38,327 nt of DNA, taken from NCBI GenBank assembly GCA_025463215.1, contig JAOBWF010000372.1, positions 1 through 38,327 of the forward strand. The letters run 5' to 3'. Position 1 is the stretch's first letter. Each line of letters begins with the position of its first letter. The notes under the pieces were generated by a model. That model saw nothing but the letters and a program-made list of their open reading frames with translations, did no database searches and was not told the DNA's origin. Shown here one piece after another: positions 26,209 through 34,199 of the stretch. The translations under genes were made by a program, and so were the position numbers. The stretch is from Acidobacteriota bacterium (GTDB taxonomy: Bacteria > Acidobacteriota > Vicinamibacteria > Vicinamibacterales > CAVVIG01).

Positions 26209-27167
26209 GGAAAGAGCTCACGCTCTCGGTGGTAGCGGGCGGCGCCGGCGTGCAGTGGAATCGGCGTCGCGGCGGCCCTCTCGAGGTCCACCGACCACAA
26301 CAGTTCGTTCGACTGCTCCGCCAGCGACTCGAACAACGCCTTCGTCAACCGGTAGACGAGCCCCTCGTCCAGGTCGACGCGGCACAGCAACAGGCTATGG
26401 ATGCCGATCGTGCGAACCGGCTGGGACTGGTTCGGGTAGGCGCCACCGGCAATCAGCATCGGCCGGAAAAAGGGATACTCCCTGTGCAGCCGTTCGATGG
26501 GATCGCCGGCGAGGGGCATCAGATGCGATCCCCTCTCGAGTGCGCCGCTCACATTGTCGACCGGGTATCGTGACAAGACGAACATCGCGTCCAGCTTGCC
26601 GGACGACAGATCCACGATCGAGTCCTCGAACGAGTGTGTCTGCTGCAGCAGGATGCTCGCGGGATCGACGCCATAGGCGCGCATGATTCGCTCGGCGGCC
26701 GCGCCGGTATTGCCTCCAACGTAGATCACGTTCCGGCCCGGCAAATCCGTGACGCCGTGGACAGACGACCGGTCACTGACCACGAGCTGCACCGGCAACA
26801 ACTGCAGAAGGGCCAGCGCGCGCAGGCCGGTGAACGGTTCGCGTCGATCTCCGGGACCGCCGACGTATGCCGCGTACGCGACGTCGGCAAAAGAAAACAC
26901 CACGTCGGCCGAACCGTTCCGTAAGGCCTCGAGATTGGCCATCGTCCCGGCTGTCACCGTGACCTCGGCATCGACGTCCGGCATCGCCATCGCAAAGGTG
27001 CGCGCCAGCGCGACTCCCACGGGGTAATAGTTGCCCCGCTGCGCTCCGGTGCCGATTCGTAGGGTGTGCCGCGTCGGCGCGGCAGCCGGACGAGCGCACG
27101 CGCTGGCACACGCGGCCAGAACGATCGCCACTGCCCACCGAAGGCGCTCAGACAGTCGTTTGACCAT
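26205..27167 (-). CDS. TAXI-family solute-binding lipoprotein, probable sensor subunit
   Basis: 320 aa, similar to TAXI-type TRAP transporter binding proteins: TLRIGTGAQRGNYYPVGVAL, VEVTVTAG-like strand, GSADVVFSFADVAYAAYVG, NVIYVGGNTGAAAERIMRAY and LDAMFVLSRYPV. The N-terminus has a clear lipobox (LAAC, Cys20), so it should be tethered to a membrane rather than free. No TRAP permease gene (DctQ/DctM or fused form) lies anywhere in the window; instead it is wedged between a response regulator (20-bp overlap) and a histidine kinase (4-bp overlap). That context suggests it presents a ligand to the kinase. TAXI ligands known elsewhere are acidic metabolites such as glutamate or dicarboxylates; this one is unknown. 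Confidence 0.88.
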   Translation of the reverse strand: MVKRLSERLRWAVAIVLAACASACARPAAAPTRHTLRIGTGAQRGNYYPVGVALARTFAMAMPDVDAEVTVTAGTMANLEALRNGSADVVFSFADVAYAAYVGGPGDRREPFTGLRALALLQLLPVQLVVSDRSSVHGVTDLPGRNVIYVGGNTGAAAERIMRAYGVDPASILLQQTHSFEDSIVDLSSGKLDAMFVLSRYPVDNVSGALERGSHLMPLAGDPIERLHREYPFFRPMLIAGGAYPNQSQPVRTIGIHSLLLCRVDLDEGLVYRLTKALFESLAEQSNELLWSVDLERAAATPIPLHAGAARYHRERELFP

Positions 27168-27843
27168 GCGGTGTCAGGCAGTAACCATCGCCATGTACCG
27201 TGTGAATGAATCGCGGATGATGCGCGTCGGACTCGATCTTCTTGCGCAGGCGGTCCATGGCCGTGTCGACGGATCGCGTAAAGGGCGCTTGCGCGTAGCC
27301 CCACAGATCCTTCAAGAGCTCATCGCGGTGGACCACGTGCCCTTGCCGCTCCGCGAGATAGTGGAGGATCTCGAATTCCTTGTGTGTCAGCCGAAGATCC
27401 GTGTCGTCGCGCACGGCCAACCGTGACCTGAAGTCGACCGTGATCGATCCGATCGTCAGCGTTTCGAGGCTCGGGCGTGTGCGCCGCAGGATCGCCCGGA
27501 TGCGGGCGAACAGCTCTTCGAGATCGAACGGCTTGGTCAGATAGTCGTCGGCGCCGTAGTCCAGGCAGCGAATCTTGTCGGCCTTCTGACTGCGGGCGGT
27601 CAGGACGAGGATCGGTGTCTCACAGGCGCCGCGAAATGCCCGGCACAGGTCGAATCCGCTGACCCCTGGCAGCATCAGGTCCAGCACGATCAGATCGGGC
27701 TTGAACGCCGCGGCAGACGCGAGCGCGCGACCGCCGTCGTTGACACCCTTGGTGTCATAGCCCTCGGACACCAGGTTGTCGAGCAGCGCGATGGCCAGGG
27801 CTGCGTCATCCTCGACGACGAGAATCCGTTTCTTGAGCTTCAT
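27148..27843 (-). CDS. OmpR/PhoB-family response regulator
   Basis: 231 aa: receiver domain with acidic pocket Glu11-Asp12-Asp13, phospho-acceptor Asp55 (VLDLMLPG), Thr82 and Lys104 (DYLTKPF). It is followed by a winged-helix DNA-binding domain (LRLTHKEFEILHYLAERQGH, SVDTAMDRLRKKIES, GDGYCL). The Met at 27843 begins the conserved MKLKKRILVVEDD; a longer frame upstream is not conserved-looking. It is the first gene of an overlapping three-gene operon with the TAXI lipoprotein and the kinase. A direct repeat TGTAAC-N5-TGTAAC, the spacing typical of OmpR-family sites, lies 41-57 bp upstream of the start, suggesting autoregulation. Confidence 0.95.
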   Translation of the reverse strand: MKLKKRILVVEDDAALAIALLDNLVSEGYDTKGVNDGGRALASAAAFKPDLIVLDLMLPGVSGFDLCRAFRGACETPILVLTARSQKADKIRCLDYGADDYLTKPFDLEELFARIRAILRRTRPSLETLTIGSITVDFRSRLAVRDDTDLRLTHKEFEILHYLAERQGHVVHRDELLKDLWGYAQAPFTRSVDTAMDRLRKKIESDAHHPRFIHTVHGDGYCLTPHGQTTV

Positions 27844-27883
27844 GGCCGGTGTCCGCCAGTCTAAGCGGCGTACCTCGGCGGAT

Positions 27884-27900
27884 TGTAACAACTTTGTAAC
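27884..27900 (+). promoter_or_regulatory. TGTAAC direct repeat, candidate response-regulator operator
   Basis: TGTAACAACTTTGTAAC: two perfect TGTAAC half-sites 11 bp apart, matching the direct-repeat layout used by OmpR/PhoB-type regulators. It sits just upstream of the response regulator gene and shares TGTAACAACTT with the site at 24517-24534 before the TonB receptor. Confidence 0.6.
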
Positions 27901-27983
27901 GTTCTGGAGCCGACTGGTGTTGAGCGGCGGTCCGCATCTCGCTTCTTCTTTAGCAAATCTTCAGATCACGTCCATTCAGTGTC

Positions 27984-28011
27984 GATGTCCAGATGTGCAG
28001 TTCGATGTGCA
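27984..28011 (+). repeat. Triple GATGTSCA direct repeat
   Basis: GATGTCCA (27984-27991), GATGTGCA (27992-27999) and GATGTGCA (28004-28011) in the same orientation, the third after a 4-bp spacer. It lies in the divergent promoter region and could be a regulator site for the membrane protein gene at its right. Chance remains possible for units this short. Confidence 0.4.
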
Positions 28012-28098
28012 TCTGCTCGTCGCCTCGGCCCTGGCCTTGTCCGCCGCCGCATCTTCATGCCGCCTGATAAAAGCATGGATCTTGCACGATCCCCCGGT

Positions 28099-28605
28099 AT
28101 GGGCACGTCCATCGACTTGGCGAAACTGGTCGGCACCGCGTCTGCTCCAGTCGCGCTGATCATCGCCTCTTCGATTTCCCTCGGCACCTTGTCGGGAAAG
28201 TACGCCGCCATGTTCTCGGCCGTTCGTCCGCTGTTCGCTGAGTACCGCGATCCGGCGATCGACGAACGACGGCGACGCATCATCAGCGAACAGCTGCCGA
28301 TCTACGGGCGGCGATTGCGCATGCTCATGCAGGCGACCCTGTCGCTGGGTTGCTCGGTCACGTTCTTCATCTTCACGGTGCTGCTAACCAGCGTCAGCGT
28401 GGTGATGCCGACGTGGCTGTCTTGGAAACTGTTGACCGCGTTCTCGATGTTCGCCGGCCTGGTCTCGCTCGGCTTTGCGATGATTCTCGAGCTGAGGGAA
28501 AACCACCACGCCAAGGCCGCGCTGGCGTTTGATTTTGACGAGTTCCCGGAGCTGCATGCCCCGCCCGCCGACCGCCATGTCGCCGCACCGGCGAACGCTC
28601 GCTGA
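28099..28605 (+). CDS. DUF2721-like membrane protein
   Basis: 168 aa with three membrane helices: around residues 8-28 (LVGTASAPVALIIASSISLG), 75-100 and 105-127. A charged loop lies between the first two (FAEYRDPAIDERRRRIISEQ), a layout typical of DUF2721 proteins. Function unknown. The start is uncertain: Met at 28099 gives the usual short N-terminus, but earlier in-frame Met codons exist at 28057 and 28075 and none has a good ribosome site. It is divergent from the two-component operon and convergent with the phosphotriesterase-family gene, with 35 bp between the stops. Confidence 0.7.
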   Translation: MGTSIDLAKLVGTASAPVALIIASSISLGTLSGKYAAMFSAVRPLFAEYRDPAIDERRRRIISEQLPIYGRRLRMLMQATLSLGCSVTFFIFTVLLTSVSVVMPTWLSWKLLTAFSMFAGLVSLGFAMILELRENHHAKAALAFDFDEFPELHAPPADRHVAAPANAR

Positions 28606-28640
28606 TCTCGCCGGTTGCGCGGCTTCGCGAGGCGTGCGAC

Positions 28641-29771
28641 CTAGCCCTTCCTCGCGGTCTTCGGCACGAACGCCAGGAACCTGCGCGGATTGTCGAACAT
28701 GATGGCGCGAAGCACCTCATCGCTCGCGCCGGCGGCTTTCAGCTTCGGAACGAACACGGTCAGCGTCTTCGCGTAGCCCGCTCCGCCGTTCCGCTTCATC
28801 TGGCCCGCATTCGAAATATCGGCGGAGAACATCAGGTTGTCGGCGAAGCCCGCGTCGATCAGCGCCATCACCATCGGCACCTGCTGCGCATCGCCGGGTC
28901 CACCTTGGCGATCGAACCCGACAAACGCGCCTCGCCGGCAGATCGCCTTCTGCACCTGCACGTTCGCGTCGACGAGGTTGCCGAGATGGCCGATCACGAT
29001 GCGGTTTGGGTTGACCCCGACGTCCTCGAAGAGATCGAGCTGTTCGAGCGCCGATTTTCCGGGGATGCCCGTGTGCGTGAAGATCGACAGGTTCGTCGCC
29101 AGGTGCGCCTTGCCGATCGCGCGGAAGACCTTGCGCTCGTCCTTCGTGATGTCGTCCCACGATCCGATCTCACCGAAGACGCCAATCGGCTCGCTCTCCA
29201 CCTGGTGGACCAGCGCCTGCACGATCTGCTCCTCGCTCATCGTGCCGATTTCCTTCGGGTAGAACGGCTGCGTGTAAAAGCCGCCGCCGGCGACAATCGG
29301 CATGCCGGACCTGATCGAGAGCTGGCGTAAGGTGTTGAGATCACGCCCCATATCAGGATGGCCGCCATCGACGATACAGGCGATGCCCTCTCGCTTCGCC
29401 GTCGTCAACTCCTCGGTCATGAGATCGAGGTCCTGCATGAAGAACGGTGCCGACGGCGCCGCCGGCGGGGTCGCGCGCCCACCCGCCGCGTTTGCCGGGC
29501 CGCCATTGGCGGCGCGCGTCGCCGCCGCGTAGCCGGTCCACCGCGTCATGAAGTCGTCGGCAAACGACAGGTGTTCGTGAAACAGTGTCGCACCGCCTGC
29601 CAGATCGTCCGGGACATAGTCCTTGAGAATCGTCCGGATGACGGCGCCTTTGGAGAATGCGGGCGCGGCGGCTGATGCGTTCTCGGTCAGCATCGTCGCA
29701 ATCGCGCCGACGCCCAAGGCGCCGAGCATCTCACGACGCGTCCACTCGGTCGTTCGGGAATCCTGTGACAT
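28641..29771 (-). CDS. TAT-exported phosphotriesterase-family metal hydrolase
   Basis: 376 aa with a twin-arginine signal (TRREMLGALGVGA). The (beta/alpha)8 amidohydrolase fold shows a complete binuclear metal site: HEH (65-67), Glu201 in GVFGEIGSW in place of the carboxylated lysine of true phosphotriesterases (as in the Php branch), His233 (FTHTG), His262 (IGHLGN) and Asp318 (FSADIS). A Gly/Ala/Pro-rich insertion of about 25 residues follows the first strand. It likely hydrolyses a lactone, ester or phosphoester in the periplasm; the substrate is unknown. GGAGGAG lies 6 bases before the start at 29771. The 168 bp upstream, before the emfourin-like stop, hold only its promoter region. Confidence 0.9.
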   Translation of the reverse strand: MSQDSRTTEWTRREMLGALGVGAIATMLTENASAAAPAFSKGAVIRTILKDYVPDDLAGGATLFHEHLSFADDFMTRWTGYAAATRAANGGPANAAGGRATPPAAPSAPFFMQDLDLMTEELTTAKREGIACIVDGGHPDMGRDLNTLRQLSIRSGMPIVAGGGFYTQPFYPKEIGTMSEEQIVQALVHQVESEPIGVFGEIGSWDDITKDERKVFRAIGKAHLATNLSIFTHTGIPGKSALEQLDLFEDVGVNPNRIVIGHLGNLVDANVQVQKAICRRGAFVGFDRQGGPGDAQQVPMVMALIDAGFADNLMFSADISNAGQMKRNGGAGYAKTLTVFVPKLKAAGASDEVLRAIMFDNPRRFLAFVPKTARKG

Positions 29772-29939
29772 GGGCCGTCTCCTCCGAAGGTAGTGTGACA
29801 CGCGAATGCCGGCGGCAGGTTCGGGACGTTCTCCGTCTCGCCAGCCGACTCGGTCCGTATGTGTTGTGCGAGAGGGTCGCGCTGGAGTTCAGCAGGCGGC
29901 AGATGTCCACGCTCGTCCGAATCCGGTACCAGGCCTCGG

Positions 29940-30326
29940 TTACTCGATTCTTGCGGAGACGATCGCTTTCACGGCTGGTGGAACCTCGGACTCGGACGCT
30001 TCGATCGACTCGGTGCCGCTCGCCGTCCCTCGCGTGAGGCGATAGCGGAATTGATCCCCGCCCGTGGCGGCGCCCGCGGAACCGGCCGGCGCCTTGGTCC
30101 GCGCGAAGAGCGCTTCGACCGCCAGCCGGTCGTTCGATGAAAGCGTCGAGAGATCCAGTGTCCCCGAGCTCTTGAGGTGAGGTCCGCCGAAGCCGGCGAA
30201 CCCCCCAACCTGCTCGACCTTCAATTCGCCCACGTGAGGAACCTCCCGGGTGACGAAAACCGGCGGCGAGGCGCTACAGCCCCACAGACTTCCAACCAGC
30301 ATCAACAGCGGCATGGAAGGCCGCAT
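29940..30326 (-). CDS. Emfourin-like protealysin inhibitor, probable lipoprotein
   Basis: 128 aa if started at 30326. The domain after residue 35 has the emfourin pattern: LKVEQVGGFAGFGGP, LDLSTLSSNDRLAVEALFAR, FRYRLTRG and a VPPAVKAIV end. Emfourin inhibits the protealysin-like peptidase encoded by its operon partner. Here the N-terminus (MRPSMPLLMLVGSLWGCSAS) looks like a lipoprotein signal with Cys at the end of a hydrophobic run, unlike the cytoplasmic emfourin described in Serratia. The start overlaps the peptidase gene by about 50 bp; a Met at 30314 is an alternative and also keeps the signal. Neither has a strong ribosome site, which fits coupling to the peptidase gene. Confidence 0.78.
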   Translation of the reverse strand: MRPSMPLLMLVGSLWGCSASPPVFVTREVPHVGELKVEQVGGFAGFGGPHLKSSGTLDLSTLSSNDRLAVEALFARTKAPAGSAGAATGGDQFRYRLTRGTASGTESIEASESEVPPAVKAIVSARIE

Positions 30327-31317
30327 CCGCCGGGTGAAGCTTCTTCGCTGTCGCTCGTGTGGCATTGGCGAACTCCAACATCAGCATGTTGGGTCGAGGG
30401 GCGGTCGTCGAGAGGACATCGTACCAGACTTGGCCGACCCCGAGCCAACTCTTGCCGGCAACCGACTTGGCGATCCGACAAAACGCCACGTTCGGAATGC
30501 CGCTGCTCAAATGCGGGTCCATGCCGCCGCGATATTGGCTGAAGTGTATCGGCTGCGGCGACAGGCAATGCGACGCGGCCGGATTCGACATGTCGCGCAA
30601 ACAGGTAAATCCCTTGGCCAGCGCCGTGGGCCCGAGAATGTCGTGGCCGATCAACCAGTCGGCCGTGTTGGCGTCCTGATTCGCCTGCCACTGGCGGAAC
30701 ATCGAGCCGAACACGTCCGACAGGCTTTCGTTCAACCCGCCGGCCTCGTCGGCGTATGCGAGCCCGAGCGTGTGCTGCGTGACGCCGTGCGTCAATTCAT
30801 GGGCCATGACGTCGTTGCCACGCGTGAAATCCGTGAACACCGCGCCATCCCCATCGCCGTAGGTCATCTGCGTCCCGTTCCAGAAGGCATTGTTGTACTT
30901 CGTGCCGTAGTGGATGGACGACAAGAGGGTCATGCCGGCGCCGTCGACCGAGTTTCGCTTGAAGATCGTTTGAAAGAACTTCGCGATTTCGCTGGTCTGG
31001 TCGAACGTCCGCTTGGCCGTCGGATCGGCGGAGGAACCTGGAGTGGCGACGGGCGTGCCCGGCAGCGTCATGTGGTGCTTGCAGTCGTACACGGTCACGA
31101 GCGGCGCGTGCGCGACGGCGACCGGGACAATCCCGGCCAACGAGTTGTGGCGCGCCATCAGGGTCGTCAGCAAGGCGGTCTCTTGACGCACGGCCCTGAT
31201 GCGGTTGTCGATCTCGATCGCGTTGTAGAATTGCTGCCGCAATTCGGCGGACAACTCCGGATCGTCGGCGAACCGCTTCAAGACACTCGGCGGAATAATC
31301 GAGCACGCACATGTCAT
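30274..31317 (-). CDS. Protealysin-like M4 (thermolysin-family) metallopeptidase
   Basis: 347 aa. Zinc site HELTH (173-177, catalytic Glu174) and third ligand Glu197 in NESLSD (196-201), with the transition-state His269 in DPHLSSGIPN. It starts with a short propeptide of the protealysin type (CACSIIPPSVLKRFAD) and has no signal peptide, as usual for that group. GAGG sits 6 bases before the ATG. Protealysin-like enzymes act in the cytoplasm or are exported by non-classical routes and are controlled by emfourin; the inhibitor-like gene follows directly. Full length and all catalytic residues present. Confidence 0.93.
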   Translation of the reverse strand: MTCACSIIPPSVLKRFADDPELSAELRQQFYNAIEIDNRIRAVRQETALLTTLMARHNSLAGIVPVAVAHAPLVTVYDCKHHMTLPGTPVATPGSSADPTAKRTFDQTSEIAKFFQTIFKRNSVDGAGMTLLSSIHYGTKYNNAFWNGTQMTYGDGDGAVFTDFTRGNDVMAHELTHGVTQHTLGLAYADEAGGLNESLSDVFGSMFRQWQANQDANTADWLIGHDILGPTALAKGFTCLRDMSNPAASHCLSPQPIHFSQYRGGMDPHLSSGIPNVAFCRIAKSVAGKSWLGVGQVWYDVLSTTAPRPNMLMLEFANATRATAKKLHPADAAFHAAVDAGWKSVGL

Positions 31318-31412
31318 GGCAACCTCGCAGTGTTCGTGATGGAGTCAACCCGTATGACCACAGCTGAAGTGGCCGACGGCCGCGCACGTGTCTCCCCGGC
31401 GATGGCACGCAT

Positions 31413-32672
31413 TCAGACTTTCCCGTTGACCGCAGCAGGCGCGGGCACCGCCACAGTTGGGTCCTTGGTCTTCGTGAACGCCTGCAGCACACCTTCCAGG
31501 AACGAGAAGAAGACGTCGACCGCGTAGCCGACGAGAAACGCGATCGCGAGCGGCGGCAGCGACGCCGTTTGCGTCACGGTGAAGTTGTTGAACAGCCCGA
31601 CGACGGCGCCGCCGATGCCCGCGATCAGGAACCGCGCCGAGTTCGCCACCGACGGCGTGAACGTGCGGCTTCGCATCTGCTCTTCGAACGAGCGAAGCAG
31701 ATATGCGCACGTGCCCAACAGCGCGTAGAGCGCCGGCAGCAGGCAGGCGGCGACCGCGCCATAGAACACCGAGATATCGTTGAGCACGTTCTGGGCGAAA
31801 TAGCGGACGTCCTGGAACACCGTGATGCGGCCGTCGACCGCCGCCTCGAGGTGATGCGGCAAGTCGTCGGGCAGCTGGAACTTGGCATGCAGCTGTGGCG
31901 GTTGTTCTCTGATGTCGTGATACGGATCGATCTCCGACTTGAGGATGAACCGGTTCAATCCGAGCGCACGGCCGTCGATCGCGCGAATCAGCGAGGCGAA
32001 CTGCTGAAGCTCGGTGACCACTTCGACCGGCGACACTCCGGCGGGCAGTGCACTCTGGCTATTGGCCGCGGCGGCCACACCAGCGGGTGCAGCCGGGGGA
32101 TGGACCTGGGTCGTGAGCTTGACCGCCAGTTCGTTGGCGGTGGCGATGTCCTTGCGAATCGCGTCGGAGATCCCGGACGTGACGAAGCTGACGAGTGAAA
32201 ACGGCACGATGATCGTCGCGAGCCCGACCGCCCACAGCCAGTAGCCGCGCACGGCGTGCCGTGTTTCGCCGCTGCACGCCTTGAGACTTTCCGCCGTCAC
32301 CGGCCGCACCCGCGCGGCGAGCTGCGTCAGCGCCGCGAGCAGCCGCGCCACTCCCACATCGGTCCAGCCCGAATCGCTTTCGATCCTGGCGTGGAGGATC
32401 GCGGTACGAATGTCGGCCTCGACATCGATCCCGACTTCGGCGGCGTACTTCATCAGCCGCTCGGCATCCTCGAGCGCGTCTTCGAAATAGTCGGGTGGTG
32501 TCGAGTAGGCGCAGTCCGGTCCCGCCGTCGGCGCGTCAGGGCGCGCCGGATCGCCCGAGGTGCGAGGCGCCGGGACCGCCCGGGCCGGCGCCCGGGCCGG
32601 CATCGGGTTCGCTCCGGTCGCCGGAGCGTCGAGGATATCAGCGCCGGCGAGGTCATGGTCTGTCGTTGACAT
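31413..32672 (-). CDS. Multi-pass membrane protein of unknown function
   Basis: 419 aa. The first 60 residues are Ala/Pro-rich and probably disordered; a charged helical region follows (about 60-140). Then come one membrane helix near 146-165 (YWLWAVGLATIIVPFSLVSF), a soluble loop of about 130 residues and three helices in the C-terminal third (VFYGAVAACLLPALYALLGT; LIAGIGGAVVGLFNNF; LAIAFLVGYAVDVFFSFLEG). I do not recognise a family. GAGGAGG lies 5 bases before the ATG. It follows the exported 495-aa gene by 39 bp and precedes the M4 peptidase by 95 bp, all leftward, so these four genes may share a transcript. Confidence 0.75.
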   Translation of the reverse strand: MSTTDHDLAGADILDAPATGANPMPARAPARAVPAPRTSGDPARPDAPTAGPDCAYSTPPDYFEDALEDAERLMKYAAEVGIDVEADIRTAILHARIESDSGWTDVGVARLLAALTQLAARVRPVTAESLKACSGETRHAVRGYWLWAVGLATIIVPFSLVSFVTSGISDAIRKDIATANELAVKLTTQVHPPAAPAGVAAAANSQSALPAGVSPVEVVTELQQFASLIRAIDGRALGLNRFILKSEIDPYHDIREQPPQLHAKFQLPDDLPHHLEAAVDGRITVFQDVRYFAQNVLNDISVFYGAVAACLLPALYALLGTCAYLLRSFEEQMRSRTFTPSVANSARFLIAGIGGAVVGLFNNFTVTQTASLPPLAIAFLVGYAVDVFFSFLEGVLQAFTKTKDPTVAVPAPAAVNGKV

Positions 32673-32711
32673 CGCGCCTCCTCATTGAATCGTGTTCTGC
32701 ACCCGGTCCGA

Positions 32712-34199
32712 CTACTTGATGGTGTAGCTCACGCCGATCACGAGGCCGCGCGCGTACGAGAGCGCGTACGGCGCGTCGGGATTCGGCGTCACCGTGCCGA
32801 TTTGGTCCGCACCGGCACCGTTCGCGAACATCAGGACGGCGCCCGCGGTGATGCCGATGCCGCGGGTCAGCAGCAGGTTGACGCCGGCGGTCAGCCCGAA
32901 GTCCGGCGTGATCGTGACCCCGAAAAACGGGCGGATGCGCTCCGCGGCGCTCACCGCGTCGAGCGCGGCGTCGTAGCCCGCGACGCTCCAATTGACGAAC
33001 GCCATCGTCACCAGGCGCGACAGCGGATCGCCGACGAGCACGTCGTTCTTGACCGTGACCCTGGGCAGGCTGAGCGATCCCGACGCGAGCACGCCACTGC
33101 CGGCGCCGAACGCCCAGTGCGCCAGCGGGCGGTTCTTGAACGACAGCTCGGCGTCGGCGGCGGTCAGCATCGACGCCGCGGCAAACTTGCGCACCTTGTC
33201 GTCGAGCTTGGCGACGGCGGACAGATCGTCTCTCGAGGGCGTCGCGCAGGCGCCGTCTTTCAAGCCCGCGGCGATGGCATTCCGGAGCTCGCTGTCGAAC
33301 TGCGCCAGGCAGGTCGACGTCGTCGCCGCCGCCGACGCGCACTGCTGACCCGCCGATGCATTCTTGACGGCGGCGGCGAGCCCGCCGGCGACCGCACGCG
33401 CGCACGGCGAGTTCGGCACCTCCTGGAACATCAGATCCTGGATGAACCGGTCGGTCGCATCCCAGAACGCATCGACATCCACCGGCTCCTTGGCCGCGGC
33501 CTTCCACTTGATCGCCGCGCGCGCGAACGGCAAGCCGACGCGGGACACCGTCACCGCGATCGACGGCGGTTCGGGTTTCAGAGGTGCGGCTTCGGTCACG
33601 CCCGCCACCGTTGCCGCCGCCCTGACGTCGAGGCTGCCCGCCAGCGCACCGAATGTCGCGAACAGCGGGCTGGCAACCGCCTGCATGAACGCGGGCAGCT
33701 GCTGGGCCGCCGGATCCTTGTCGCGCGACGAGGCGTACACCGACACCAGCTGGCCGCGCATGCCGCGGCTGAGGAACGCCTCGAATACCTGTGGATCCGC
33801 GGCGCCGACGCCGGCTCCGGGCAGGTCCGGCGAGAACGGTTCCGCGGACGCGGGCCTATGGACAACCGTGCGCGCGAGCATCGTCTTGCCGAACGGATCG
33901 GTGCCGATCCACACGACGATGACGTAGCTGTTCCTGAAATCGAGACCGTCGGCGATCGCGCGGCCGCTCGGGGTCGCGACGGCCTTGGCTGCGGCGGCGC
34001 TCAGCAGCGCCTCCGTTTTTCTTTGGAGCTCATCCCAGCGGCCGCGATTGTAGAGCGCGGTGAGCTCGGCGAGGTCGGCGAGCGGGAGGCCCGTGTCGAT
34101 TGCGCGACCGATGGCGATCGGCGTGGTCGCTACCTGTGCCGACGCCAGCGGCGGCACGGCACACAGCGCGACGGCGAGCAGCAGAACCCGGAAGCGCAT
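32712..34199 (-). CDS. Exported protein of unknown function
   Basis: 495 aa with a clear signal peptide (MRFRVLLLAVALCAVPPLASAQ). An alpha-helical-looking region with several Cys (SPCARA, QQCAS, STCLAQF, GACATP) fills the middle. The last 120 residues are beta-rich and Gly-rich (FFGVTITPDFGLTAGVNLLL; GIGITAGAVLMFANGAG; GLVIGVSYTIK), resembling a small outer-membrane barrel end. Family not recognised. The start at 34199 is set by the signal peptide and a GGAGG upstream; the longer frame is Arg/His-rich and lies in the promoter region. Likely paired with the membrane protein that follows. Confidence 0.75.
   Translation of the reverse strand: MRFRVLLLAVALCAVPPLASAQVATTPIAIGRAIDTGLPLADLAELTALYNRGRWDELQRKTEALLSAAAAKAVATPSGRAIADGLDFRNSYVIVVWIGTDPFGKTMLARTVVHRPASAEPFSPDLPGAGVGAADPQVFEAFLSRGMRGQLVSVYASSRDKDPAAQQLPAFMQAVASPLFATFGALAGSLDVRAAATVAGVTEAAPLKPEPPSIAVTVSRVGLPFARAAIKWKAAAKEPVDVDAFWDATDRFIQDLMFQEVPNSPCARAVAGGLAAAVKNASAGQQCASAAATTSTCLAQFDSELRNAIAAGLKDGACATPSRDDLSAVAKLDDKVRKFAAASMLTAADAELSFKNRPLAHWAFGAGSGVLASGSLSLPRVTVKNDVLVGDPLSRLVTMAFVNWSVAGYDAALDAVSAAERIRPFFGVTITPDFGLTAGVNLLLTRGIGITAGAVLMFANGAGADQIGTVTPNPDAPYALSYARGLVIGVSYTIK

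Larger units (their letters stand above)
27844..28098. other. Divergent intergenic region between response regulator and DUF2721-like gene
   Basis: 255 bp with no supported gene. It carries the TGTAAC direct repeat close to the response regulator and a triple GATGT(G/C)CA repeat about 90-115 bp before the membrane protein, and is locally AT-richer (around 27945-27970) than the surrounding DNA. Confidence 0.5.

Noticed and set aside
28626..28656. CGCGAGG/CCTCGCG inverted pair at the convergent junction of DUF2721 and the hydrolase
   Set aside because: Loop of 17 bases, includes coding bases, no T-run; too weak for a terminator call.
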